A stretch of DNA of 64,000 bases from Streptomyces sp. B3I8. Its GTDB lineage: Bacteria; Actinomycetota; Actinomycetes; Streptomycetales; Streptomycetaceae. The notes below the pieces were generated by a model. That model was not told the origin of the DNA. It ran no database searches and saw nothing but the letters and a program-made list of their open reading frames with translations. Positions 1-9,200 of the stretch are shown in pieces; position 1 is the stretch's first letter; each line of letters begins with the position of its first letter. The DNA lies in assembly GCF_030816915.1 (NCBI RefSeq), contig NZ_JAUSYN010000002.1, forward strand, positions 2,183,501 to 2,247,500. The letters are read 5' to 3'. The position numbers and the translations under genes were made by a program.

Positions 1-254
1 GCGTCGAGGTGCGCACTCACCTCGTCACGCAGGTCCGCCGGCTCCTCGCCGGTGCCGAGGTAGACCTTGCACGCCTCGGTGGTGATGGTGAAGCCGGGCG
101 GGACGGGGAGGCCGAGGTTGGTCATCTCGGCCAGGTTCGCGCCCTTGCCGCCGAGAAGGTCCTTGAGGTCCTTGTTGCCTTCGGTGAAGTCATAAACGAA
201 CTTCACGTCCTCGACGGCGTTCCCGGTGAGGTGAGGATCTTTGTTTTCCGACAC
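1..254 (-). CDS. ppdK: Pyruvate, phosphate dikinase, N-terminal part (cut by window edge)
   Basis: This enzyme interconverts pyruvate, ATP and phosphate with phosphoenolpyruvate, AMP and pyrophosphate in the cytoplasm. Only the first 84 codons are inside the window. They read VSENKDPHL, then KFVYDFTEG and [12 protein letters not shown], followed by [14 protein letters not shown], which is the hallmark N-terminus of the ATP-grasp domain of PPDK. The start is GTG at 254, preceded by a GAGGAG ribosome site about 8 nt upstream. The catalytic histidine and PEP-binding domains lie outside the window. It is divergent from the sulfatase-like gene across a 608-base region that holds several inverted repeats. 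The family assignment is secure; completeness cannot be judged. Confidence 0.93.
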   Translation of the reverse strand, partial: MSENKDPHLTGNAVEDVKFVYDFTEGNKDLKDLLGGKGANLAEMTNLGLPVPPGFTITTEACKVYLGTGEEPADLRDEVSAHLD

Positions 255-862
255 GGTCTCGACTCCTCGAGGACGCGGTGGCTGCCCTGACGGCCAGGAA
301 CATACCCAGATCGAAGGTGCGTGGGTACGTCCACTCGCGCGTCGTGTGCCCGTAACCAGCCGTCCGCCGCTGGATCGAAAGTGGGTGCGGGAGCGAGCGG
401 GGCGTGGAGGCGCGTTCACTCTTTGAAGGCGAGAGGGGCCGAGCGGGTGGTTACGCGCTCATACGAGCGCCACTCGGCCCGTATGGTTAAGGATCGTGAA
501 TGATCGGGCATTGGCACTGAGTGCCACGCCTCCGAGAGTTACAGGCACTCATGATCCGCTCATCTGAGCGCAACCCCTATCAGGGGTGGCGAGAATCACG
601 CCGTTCGAGCGGACCGGATTTCACCATGCGGACGCCGGGCGGATGCGGAACGGACGCCCGGCGGACGCCGGTCGGGTGCGGGGCGGGTGCGCCGTGCGGG
701 GCGTACTGGAGAAGGGTTGACGAGGGGTTTGCCGGGTGTTTGCCGGGTACGGGGGCGCGGGCTTGAACGCGGGTCGACGGGGGCGCGTACGGGAGGACGG
801 CGGGCGCGGCCTCCCCCGAGCGACCCGCCTCTCACCACGGCTGCGCACGGAAGGACCCGCGG
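255..862. other. 608-base divergent intergenic region with three inverted repeats
   Basis: No convincing gene is visible between ppdK and the sulfatase gene; the open frames here are uncoded GC-rich frames. Inverted repeats seen directly: a nested element at 436-480 (arms GGGCCGAG/CTCGGCCC around GCGCTC/GAGCGC), a 15-base palindrome at 512-526 (TGGCACT-G-AGTGCCA), and ACCCCT-ATC-AGGGGT at 573-587. The stretch from about 445 to 590 is less GC-rich than the surroundings, which fits promoter DNA. Which of the two flanking genes each element serves is not determined. Confidence 0.6.
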
Positions 863-2992
863 GTGCCTCTCAATACGGACACGCGACGAACGGCGGACGA
901 GACGGAACCGGCGGAGTCGGAAGAAGCGAAGGGATCGACGGGACCGACGGAACCGGCGGAACCCGCGGAACCGACGCTGCCCGCCGATGCGGAGGGTGCC
1001 GCTGAACCGGCGGAATCCGCGCAGCCCGCGGAACCCGTTGCGCCGGCCGAGGCGGAGGTCACGAAGACGACCGACACCGCCGGCACCGCGACGACCGACA
1101 CCGCCGGCGCCGTCGAGTCCGCCGAGACCTCGGGGAAGACGGCCGAGGCGGACGCCCCTGAACCGGCGGACGAACCCGCGCCCGCGGACGCCCCCGAACC
1201 GACGGACACCCGTGAAGCGACGGACGCCCGCGAACCGACGACACAGGCGCCCGGACCGACAAGCACTCTCTCCCCGGCGGACGCCGACGAACCCCCGAAT
1301 GCCCCCGCCCCCGCCCCCAAGTCGTCCCGCCCCCGTCTCGCCGCATGGCGGGAGGCGCACCCCACCGCCGCCCGTGTGCTGCGCGACGGCACCACCGTTC
1401 TCGCCGCCGTTCTCGTCCTCGCGGCGATGGTGCTGCCCAACCGCATGCACCTGCGCCCCGCGCAGTTCACCCGCATCCCCGTGGAGGCGCTGCTCGGCGG
1501 TGTCGTCCTGATGACGCTGCCCCGGCGCTGGCGGCTGGTCGCGGCCTGGGCCGGTGGCCTCGTCCTCGGCCTGCTGACGGTCCTGAACTTCTTCGACATG
1601 GGGTTCTACGAGTTCCTCGGCCGCCGCTTCGACATCGTGATCGACTGGGTGCTGCTCGGCGACGCCAGGTCGTACCTGAACGACACCGTCGGCAAGGGCG
1701 GCACGACCGCCGTTCTGATCGGCGCGGCCGCGCTGATCGTCGTCCTGGTCGTGCTGATCGCGCTCGCGGTGGTGCGGCTGAGCGAGCTGCTCGCCCGGCA
1801 CCGCCACATCACCGGCCGTACGCTGCTGGTCCTCAGCATGGTGTGGATGACCTGCACCGTGCTGGGCCTGCGGATCGACGGTGTGCCGATCGCCTCGCAG
1901 CACACGATCGCGCTGGCCCGCAGCCGCGCCCAGGCCGTGCAGGACACCCTGCGGGACGAACGGGAGTTCGCGAAGACGGCGAAGGCGGACGCGTTCGGCG
2001 ACACCCCGCCGTCCCAGCTCGTGCCGGACCTGCGCGGCAAGGACATGATCTTCACGTTCATCGAGAGCTACGGCCGCAGCGCGATCGAGGACCCGGTGAT
2101 GGCACCCGGCGTCGACAAGACCCTCGCCACGAGCACGGCGGCGCTCGACAAGGCCGGGTTCCACGCCAAGAGCGGCTGGCTGACGTCGGCGACGTACGGC
2201 GGCAGCAGCTGGCTCGGGCACTCGACGTTCCTGTCGGGCCTGTGGATCGACAACCAGAACCGCTACCGCACGGTGACCAACAGCGACCACCTCAGTCTGA
2301 CCAAGGCGTTCAAGAAGACCGGCGACTGGGACACCGTCGGCATCATGCCCGGCGTCCAGAAGGGCTGGCCGGAGGCGAAGTTCTACGGCCTGGACAAGGT
2401 CTACAACGCGTTCCAGATGGGGTACGAGGGGCCGAAGTTCAGTTGGTCGACCATGCCTGACCAGTACGCGCTGGAGTCGTTCCAGCGGCTGGAACACAGC
2501 AAGAAGCGCGACAAGCCGCTGATGTCCGAGATCATCCTGACGTCGAGCCACCAGCCGTGGGCGCCGATCCCGAAGATGGTCGGCTGGGACCAGGTGGGCG
2601 ACGGATCGGTGTACGACGCGATCGAGAAGGCGGGCAAGGACCCGGGCGACGTCTTCTACGACTCCACGAAGGTGAAACAGGAGTACGGCAAGTCGATCCA
2701 GTACTCGGTGACGGCGCTGACGCAGTTCCTTCAGCGGTACGGCGACGACGACACGGTGCTGGTGTTCCTCGGCGACCACCAGCCGGTGGCGAAGGTGAGC
2801 GGCGACGGGGCCGACCACCAGGTGCCGGTGTCGATCGTGGCGAAGGACCCGAAGGTCCTGGACAAGATCGCGGACTGGAGGTTCACGGACGGTCTGCGCC
2901 CCGCGAAGAACGCGCCGGTGTGGCGGATGAGCTCCTTCCGCGACCGCTTCCTGACGGCGTACGGGTCGACGCCGCACCCGTCGAAGGGATGA
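863..2992 (+). CDS. Membrane-anchored sulfatase/phosphoglycerol-transferase-like enzyme
   Basis: 709 residues from a GTG start. Residues 1 to about 155 are a low-complexity stretch rich in Glu, Pro, Ala and Thr, predicted disordered and cytoplasmic. Four or so hydrophobic segments follow (about 175-345). The C-terminal half is an alkaline-phosphatase-superfamily (sulfatase) domain: FTFIESYGRS near residue 396, the metal-site region TSATYGGSSWLGHS, and the metal-binding FLGDHQP near residue 640. Family members transfer or hydrolyse phospho- or sulfo-ester groups at the outer face of the membrane, as in LtaS-like polymer synthesis or lipid head-group modification. The substrate is not inferable. 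The gene end runs into a repeat that joins it to a kinase remnant. Confidence 0.8.
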   Translation: MPLNTDTRRTADETEPAESEEAKGSTGPTEPAEPAEPTLPADAEGAAEPAESAQPAEPVAPAEAEVTKTTDTAGTATTDTAGAVESAETSGKTAEADAPEPADEPAPADAPEPTDTREATDAREPTTQAPGPTSTLSPADADEPPNAPAPAPKSSRPRLAAWREAHPTAARVLRDGTTVLAAVLVLAAMVLPNRMHLRPAQFTRIPVEALLGGVVLMTLPRRWRLVAAWAGGLVLGLLTVLNFFDMGFYEFLGRRFDIVIDWVLLGDARSYLNDTVGKGGTTAVLIGAAALIVVLVVLIALAVVRLSELLARHRHITGRTLLVLSMVWMTCTVLGLRIDGVPIASQHTIALARSRAQAVQDTLRDEREFAKTAKADAFGDTPPSQLVPDLRGKDMIFTFIESYGRSAIEDPVMAPGVDKTLATSTAALDKAGFHAKSGWLTSATYGGSSWLGHSTFLSGLWIDNQNRYRTVTNSDHLSLTKAFKKTGDWDTVGIMPGVQKGWPEAKFYGLDKVYNAFQMGYEGPKFSWSTMPDQYALESFQRLEHSKKRDKPLMSEIILTSSHQPWAPIPKMVGWDQVGDGSVYDAIEKAGKDPGDVFYDSTKVKQEYGKSIQYSVTALTQFLQRYGDDDTVLVFLGDHQPVAKVSGDGADHQVPVSIVAKDPKVLDKIADWRFTDGLRPAKNAPVWRMSSFRDRFLTAYGSTPHPSKG

Positions 2993-3047
2993 GGTCACCT
3001 TCGTCGAAGGGACAAGGCCGCACCCGTCGAAGAGATGAGGTCACCGC
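2979..3047 (+). repeat. Three-copy 23-bp tandem repeat at the sulfatase 3' end
   Basis: Copies begin at 2979, 3002 and 3025, each starting CGTCGAAGRGA. Copies 1 and 3 are closest; a 29-base block at 2971-2999 recurs at 3017-3045 with one mismatch. The stop codon of the sulfatase gene (2990-2992) lies in copy 1. The repeat marks the junction with the truncated kinase frame that follows. Confidence 0.9.
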
Positions 3048-3375
3048 GGCCTGCCTCGTCGCCGGGGCGGTGGCCGACGGCGTGCCGACGCTGGGCCGCA
3101 GTGTGATCGTCGACGCGGTCAACGCGGTGGAGGCGGCCCGCGGGCGGTGGCGGGCCCCGGCCGGACGCCACCGGGTGCCGGTGGTGTTCATCGAGGTGGT
3201 GTGCTCCGACTCGCGGACGCACAGGCAGCGGCTTGAGAGCCGTTCCCGGGACATCGCGGGCTTCGAGGAGCCGACCTGGGAGGCGGTGCGGGAGGGGCGA
3301 GCCGCGTTCGAACCCTGGGCCGATCACCGGCTGCTTCTCGACTCGATCGCGGACCTGGCCTCGAACGTCACGTAG
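2989..3375 (+). pseudogene. Decapitated P-loop kinase remnant (C-terminal part only)
   Basis: The frame opening at ATG 2989, overlapping the sulfatase stop, encodes repeat-derived residues and then a recognisable stretch from about 3040: GRSVIVDAVNAVEAARGRWR, VPVVFIEVVCSD, HRQRLESRSRDIAGF, PTWEAV, FEPW and LLLDS. These are the central and C-terminal motifs of small AAA/zeta-like kinases (the group often annotated as ATP-binding or chloramphenicol-phosphotransferase-like protein). The expected N-terminal P-loop, of GxPGxGKS/T type, is absent in all frames upstream, where the sulfatase gene lies. I infer a deletion that fused the neighbours. It could still be translated, but without a Walker A motif it should not bind ATP normally. 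Confidence 0.6.
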
Positions 3376-3496
3376 ACCCACACGTACCTGACCACGGCGA
3401 AGCCACCTTCGTGACCACGGCATCAGCGCCCACGCGGCCAGGGCCGCACGGACACGCCGACGCGGGCTCCGCAGAGCGCGCGCTCCTCGCCGCGCC

Positions 3497-4951
3497 TCAG
3501 GCCCCTACCCGCTCCCCCGCGCCCGCGTCCCGTACCTCGGGCTCCGCCAGCAGCCGGGCCGTCCGCTCGGCGGACGCCCGGGCCCGGCGGCCCGTGGTCA
3601 GTACGCCCAGTACCAGGACCAGCACCCCGCACACCAGGAGGATCCACCATCCCGGCCGCGCCGCCGACACGAACGCCTCCCGGTACGGCGACGCCCCCAC
3701 ACCGGAGGCCAGCACCGCACCGACCACCGCGACACCGAGTGCCTGCCCGAGCTGCCGGCTGGTGGAGGTCACCGCCGCCGCCACCCCGGCCTGCTCCCTC
3801 GGCATCCCGGAGACCGCGGTGTTGGTGATCGGCGAGTTCACGAAGCCGAACCCGATACCGAAGAGCACATAGCCGAGGAACAGGGTCACGTTCGACGTCT
3901 CCGCCTCGAACACGGCGAACAGGGTGCAGCACGCGGTCATCGCGCACCCCGCCAGCACCAGCGGCAGCCGCGGTCCCCTGCTGCCGACCAGCCGCCCCGA
4001 GAGCGGTGCGCACAGGCACGTCGGGACGGCCATCGGGAGCATCCACAGGCCCGCGTGCAGGGCGTCGAGTCCGCGTACGTTCTGCAGGTAGAGCGTGGTC
4101 AGGAAGAGGAAGCCGCCCAGTGAGGCGAACGCGCTGATCGCGATGACGGCCGCCCCGCCGAACGGCACGGACCGGAAGAAGCGCAGGTCGATGAGGGGTT
4201 CGGCGCGCCGGGGCTCGTACAGGAGCAGCCCGGCGAGAGCGGCCACGGCGAGGACGGCGTAGGGCAGCACCGCGAGGAACCCGGCGTCCGGCACCTCGAT
4301 GATCGCGTACGTCAGGGCCCCGAACAGGGCGATGACCAGGATCTGTCCGAGCGGGTCGAGCCGGCGCGGCTTCGGCGCCCGCGACTCGGGCACGTACCGC
4401 AGGGTGAGCAGCAGCGCGGCGACGCCGACCGGGAGGTTGAGCCAGAAGATCGACCGCCAGCCCACCGACTCCACGAGCAGCCCGCCGACGAGGGGTCCGG
4501 CGGCCATGGAGATGCCCATGACGGCGCCCCAGACGCCGATCGCCCGGGCACGCTCGCGGGGGTCGGTGAAGGTGTTGGTGATGATCGACATCGCGACCGG
4601 GTTGAGCATCGAGCCGCCGATGGCCTGCACCATCCGGAAGATCACCAGGGTCTGGAGGTTCGGGGCCACGGAGCACAGCGCCGAGCCGACGGTGAACACG
4701 GCGAGGCCGGTCATGAAGACGCGTTTGCGGCCGATCCGGTCGGCGGTGGAGCCGGCCAGCATCAGCAGCGAGGCGAGGACGAGGGTGTAGGCGTCGATCG
4801 CCCACTGCAGCCCCGAGGTGCTGGTGTGGAGGTCCTCCTGCAGCGAGGGCAGGGCGACGTTGAGGACGGTGTTGTCCAGTCCCACGATCAGCAGGCTCAT
4901 GCAGCAGATCGCGAGCACCAGCGTGCGGCGGCGGTGGCTGAGCTCAGGCAT
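3497..4951 (-). CDS. MFS multidrug exporter, DHA2 (EmrB/QacA) family
   Basis: 484 residues starting MPELSHRRRTLVLAICC, with about 14 hydrophobic segments, the size and pattern of proton-driven DHA2 exporters. Motifs seen: LDNTVLNVALPSL in helix 1 and GRKRVF after helix 2 (motif A region), with TADRIGRK just before. It should export cationic or amphipathic drugs across the membrane. I chose the internal ATG at 4951 because a TACGAT hexamer (complement of 4958-4963) sits exactly 6 nt before it, predicting a leaderless mRNA; the upstream in-frame ATG at 4972 would lie above this promoter. It is divergent from dusB. A 12-bp direct repeat (4984-5011) sits at and above the predicted -35 region. Confidence 0.88.
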   Translation of the reverse strand: MPELSHRRRTLVLAICCMSLLIVGLDNTVLNVALPSLQEDLHTSTSGLQWAIDAYTLVLASLLMLAGSTADRIGRKRVFMTGLAVFTVGSALCSVAPNLQTLVIFRMVQAIGGSMLNPVAMSIITNTFTDPRERARAIGVWGAVMGISMAAGPLVGGLLVESVGWRSIFWLNLPVGVAALLLTLRYVPESRAPKPRRLDPLGQILVIALFGALTYAIIEVPDAGFLAVLPYAVLAVAALAGLLLYEPRRAEPLIDLRFFRSVPFGGAAVIAISAFASLGGFLFLTTLYLQNVRGLDALHAGLWMLPMAVPTCLCAPLSGRLVGSRGPRLPLVLAGCAMTACCTLFAVFEAETSNVTLFLGYVLFGIGFGFVNSPITNTAVSGMPREQAGVAAAVTSTSRQLGQALGVAVVGAVLASGVGASPYREAFVSAARPGWWILLVCGVLVLVLGVLTTGRRARASAERTARLLAEPEVRDAGAGERVGA

Positions 4952-4983
4952 TACCGCATCGTACGACAACATGAATAGCGAGT

Positions 4984-5011
4984 CTAACTAATGACTTTCC
5001 TAACTAATGAC
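4984..5011. promoter_or_regulatory. Direct-repeat operator candidate between exporter and dusB
   Basis: CTAACTAATGAC occurs at 4984-4995 and again at 5000-5011, a 16-bp period in an unusually AT-rich spot. On the exporter strand it reads as two copies of a GTCATTAGTTAG unit placed at and above the -35 position of the predicted exporter promoter. No regulator gene is adjacent, so the binding protein is unknown. Confidence 0.5.
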
Positions 5012-5073
5012 GTATGCATCTTTCTGTGGACGACCTCGCGCCGGGGCCCGCCGGCGTGCGGGACAATGGAGCA

Positions 5074-6282
5074 ATGTCCACGCCCACCAGCACGCCCACC
5101 GCCCCGCAGCGGCTCGGCACGCCCAGCGCTCCGCAGCAGATCGGCGCCCCCGCCGCCCCGCTGCGGATCGGCCCGCACCTCGTCGGACCGCCCGTCGTCC
5201 TCGCCCCCATGGCCGGGATCACGAACGCCCCCTTCCGTACGCTGTGCCGGGAGTTCAGCGCCGGCAAGGGGCTGTACGTCAGCGAGATGATCACCACCCG
5301 CGCCCTGGTCGAGCGCAACGACAAGACCATGCAGCTCATCCGGTTCGACGCGAGCGAGAAACCGCGCTCCATACAGCTGTACGGCGTCGACCCGGCGACG
5401 GTGGGCAAGGCCGTCCGGATGATCGCCGAGGAGGACCTCGCCGACCACATCGACCTCAACTTCGGCTGCCCCGTGCCGAAGGTGACCCGCAAGGGCGGCG
5501 GCTCGGCGCTGCCGTTCAAGCGGAACCTGCTGCGGTCGATCCTGCGCGAGGCGGTCAGCGGCGCCGGGGACCTCCCCGTGACGATGAAGATGCGCAAGGG
5601 CATCGACGACGACCACCTCACCTACCTCGACGCCGGGCGCATCGCGGTCGAGGAAGGCGTCACCGCCATAGCGCTGCACGGCCGCACCGCCGCCCAGCAC
5701 TACGGCGGCACGGCGGACTGGGACGCGATCGCCCGCCTCAAGGAGCACGTCCCGGAGATCCCCGTGCTCGGCAACGGTGACATATGGTCCGCCGAGGACG
5801 CGCTGCGGATGGTGCGCGAGACGGGATGCGACGGCGTGGTCGTGGGTCGGGGCTGCCTGGGCCGGCCGTGGCTGTTCGCGGACCTGGTGGCCGCGTTCGA
5901 GGGGCGCCCGGACGCCTGTGTGCGCCCGACGCTGCGCCAGGTCGCCGACGTCATGGTCCGGCACGCCACGCTGCTCGGGGAGTGGCTCGGGGACGAGGCG
6001 CGCGGAGTGGTGGACTTCCGCAAGCACGTGGCCTGGTACCTGAAGGGGTTCGCGGTCGGCTCCGAGATGCGCAAGCGGCTGGCGATCACGTCGTCGCTCG
6101 CGGAACTGCGGGGCGGGCTGGACGAGCTGGACCTCGACCAGGAGTGGCCGGCGGGGGCGGACGGCCCACGCGGGCGGAGCTCCGGCAACAACAGGGTCGT
6201 CCTGCCGGACGGATGGCTGAAGGACCCGTACGACATGGCGGGTGTGGGCGAGGAGGCGGAGCTGGACACGTCGGGCGGCTGA
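5074..6282 (+). CDS. dusB: tRNA-dihydrouridine synthase B
   Basis: 402 residues. FMN-dependent enzyme reducing uridine to dihydrouridine in the tRNA D-loop. Seen in order: LAPMAGITNAPFR (FMN-binding start of the TIM barrel), NFGCPVPKVTRKGGGSAL, containing the catalytic cysteine, MKMRKG, ALHGRTAAQHYGGTADW, GNGDIW and GVVVGRGCLGRPW, all Dus signatures. A short Pro/Thr-rich N-terminal extension precedes the barrel. The start at 5074 is preferred over the ATG at 5014 because GACAAT (5062-5067) stands 6 nt before it, predicting a leaderless transcript. It runs convergently into the P-type ATPase gene with 11 bases between the ends. Confidence 0.93.
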   Translation: MSTPTSTPTAPQRLGTPSAPQQIGAPAAPLRIGPHLVGPPVVLAPMAGITNAPFRTLCREFSAGKGLYVSEMITTRALVERNDKTMQLIRFDASEKPRSIQLYGVDPATVGKAVRMIAEEDLADHIDLNFGCPVPKVTRKGGGSALPFKRNLLRSILREAVSGAGDLPVTMKMRKGIDDDHLTYLDAGRIAVEEGVTAIALHGRTAAQHYGGTADWDAIARLKEHVPEIPVLGNGDIWSAEDALRMVRETGCDGVVVGRGCLGRPWLFADLVAAFEGRPDACVRPTLRQVADVMVRHATLLGEWLGDEARGVVDFRKHVAWYLKGFAVGSEMRKRLAITSSLAELRGGLDELDLDQEWPAGADGPRGRSSGNNRVVLPDGWLKDPYDMAGVGEEAELDTSGG

Positions 6283-6293
6283 CCGTACCCGGC

Positions 6294-9200
6294 CTACGCG
6301 GTCCCGGGCATGCCGTGCCGCCCGGCGAACGCCAGTACCGCCCGTTCCAGACCCGGCAGGCGGCGGTGCGCCACGACCGCCAGCACGAGGGCGGCGGCCA
6401 CTCCCGCCCAGGCCACCGGGCCCAGCGGGGTGCAGCCGAAGAGCTGGCTGAGGCCGGGGGTCTGGACGAGGGCCACCAGGGCCGCCGCCGAGCCGAAGAC
6501 GGTGACGCGGACCAGGGGACTGTCGCGGCGGTCGGTCAGTGTCTGGGCGAGCTGGGTGCCGACCACGCCGCACAGCGCCATGGTCGTGGAGCGGCGTGCC
6601 GTGCCGGGGGTGAAGCGGCCGGCCAGCCAGGCGGCGGTCGCGCCGAGACAGGTCGTCGCCGCGCGGTGCCGGATCTGACGCAGGAGCGGTTCGCCGAGCA
6701 GGGCGGTGACCAGCGGTTCGGCCGGCTCCGGGGCGGTGTCGGGGTCGTCCGCCCGGGCCTGCTCGTCCAAGGCCTGTTCCACCGGCACCTGTTCCTCCGG
6801 GCTCTCCTGCGGGATCTGTTCCTTCGGGGTGACCGCGACCGCCATGGCCGGGAACAGGTCCGTGAACAGGTTCACCAGCAGCATCTGGCGGGTGGACAGC
6901 GGTGCCGAGCCGGACAGCAGTGTGCCGAGGATGCCGAAGCTCACCTCGCCCGCGTTGCCGCCGATCAGGATGGCGATGGCGTCCGCGACGCTGCGCCACA
7001 GGGCTCGGCCCTCGGTCACCGCCTCGACGAGGACGGTCATGTCGTCGTCGGTGAGGACGAGGTCGGCCGCGTTGCGCGCGGCGGCCGAGCCGCGGGCGCT
7101 GATGCCGACGCCGATGTCGGCGGCGCGGATCGCGGCGGCGTCGTTGGCGCCGTCGCCGACCATCGCCACCACCCGGCCGGCGTCCCGCAGCGACTCGATG
7201 ACCTGGAGCTTCTGCTCGGGCGCGACCCGGGCGACGACTCCCACGTCGCGCAGCATGCGGGCGCGTGCGGAGCGGTCGGCAGCGGCCAGTTCGTCACCGG
7301 TGACGACGGTCGTGTCCTCGGGCCAGCCGAGTTCGGCGGCGATGGCCCTGGCGGTCCCCGGGTGGTCGCCGGTGAGCATGACGGGCCGTACGCCCGCCTC
7401 GCGCAGTCCTCGTACGAGGGCGGTGGAGCTCTCGCGTGGTGTGTCCGCGAGTGCCAGCAGACCGATGAACTCCAGCTCGCCCAGCGGGCGTTCGAGGACG
7501 TCCGCGGCCGACTCGCCGTCCGCCAGGGGCCGGTGGGCCACCGCGAGCACGCGCAGTCCGTCGTCGGCGAGCGCGTGCGCGGTCTCGGTGGCGTGCTCGG
7601 TACGGCCCCGGACGGCGGGCAGGACGGTCTCGGGGGCACCCTTGACCACGAGCACCCGCCCGCCACCGGCCCCCCGCCCGCCACCGGCCCCCCGCCCGCC
7701 ACCGGCCTCCCGGCCGACGGCCGCGGCGTAGCCGCGGGCGGCCTCGAAGGGCAGGTACTCCTCCTGCCGCCAGCCGGGGTCGGGCCGGGCCGCGTCGAGG
7801 ACCGCCTCGTCGGTGGCGTGGTCCACGCGGGCGGAGTCGCCGTTCGCCCGGGGGCAGGCGCGGGCGGCGGCGCGCAGCGTCTCCATACCGGCCTCGGTCT
7901 CGACCACGTCGTCAGGTCGGTGCACGGTGCCGTCGGCGTCGGTCAGCCGGACAAGGCGCAGCCGGTTCTCGGTGAGCGTGCCGGTCTTGTCGAAGCAGAC
8001 GGTGTCCATCCGGCCCAGCGCCTCCAGCGTGCGGGGGGCGCGCACCAGGACCCCCCGGCGGCTGAGCCGCCGCGCGGCGGCGAGCTGCGCCACCGTCGCC
8101 ACCAGCGGCAGCCCCTCGGGGACGGCGGCCACGGCGACCGCGACCCCGCCGCCGACCGCCCGGCGCAGCGGTGTGCCGCGCAGCAGTGCCAGCCCGGTCA
8201 CCGCGGCGCCGCCCGCCATGGTGAGCGGCAGCGCCTTGCGGGTCAGTTCCTGCAGCCGGGCCTGGACGCCGGCGGCGGGGGGCGTGCGGGCGGCGAGGTG
8301 GACGGCGCGCGCGGACTCGGTGTGGTCACCGGTGTCGACGACGACCGCGCGGGCCTGCCCGGCGACCACGGTGGTGCCCTCGAACACCATGCAGCTCCGG
8401 TCGGCGACGGCGGCCCTCGGGGTGGGCGCGGTCTGTTTGTCGACGGGCAGCGACTCCCCCGTCAGCGCGGACTCGTCGACTTCGAGGCCGTCCTCCCACA
8501 GCAGCCGGGCGTCGGCGGGTACGACGTCGTCGGCCTTGAGCGCGATGACGTCACCGGGGTGCAGCCCGGCGGCGTCGACGGTGCGGGGTTCGGCGGCGGG
8601 GCCGTCGTCGCCGGTGCTCACCCGGGCCTTGCGCTTCTGCTCGTCCAGCAGCCCGGACAGCGCCCGCTCGGCGCGCAGCCGCTGGACGCCGCCGACCAGC
8701 GCGTTCAGATCGAGGGCACCGAGGACGAGGAGGGCGTCGACGGCGGAACCGAGGATCGCGGAGGCGGCCGAGCCGACGGCGAGGACGGGGGTGAGCGGGT
8801 CGTCGAGTTCGCCCCGTACGGCGCGGCCGAGCTGCCAGGTCCAGCGGGCCGGTGCCAGAACGCGGACCTTCCCGGTGCGGTCGCCCAGCGCGCGGGCCCG
8901 GAGCGTCGCCCGCTCGACGGCACCGGGCCGGACCTCGGGCTCCTCGTACAGCCGCCGCCGCACGTCCCCCGGCTTGAGCGCGTGCCAGGCCACCCGGGGC
9001 CGGGGGTGCGGAGCGCGCGCCACCGCCACTCCGAGCGCCGCGCGCGCCCCGGTGTAGAGGGCCACCGCCGCTGCCGCGTCGACGGGGGCGTGCCGCAGCC
9101 CGGGCCAGGGCGAGGGGCGCCCGCGCCGGGACTCGCCGACGGCGACGAGCAGCCCGGACAGCACGGCCCCCGACCGCGCCAGCGTCTGCGACCTGCGCCC

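Noticed and set aside
436..587. A known riboswitch upstream of ppdK
   Set aside because: The nested repeats do not match conserved riboswitch motifs I can name; kept as unassigned structure.
596..2998. An 800-codon minus-strand open frame opposite the sulfatase gene
   Set aside because: Arg/Val/His-rich shadow of the sulfatase gene with no ribosome site or motif.
3376..3496. Possible gene or insertion scar between the kinase remnant and the exporter
   Set aside because: No inverted repeat ends, target duplication or family motif could be seen.
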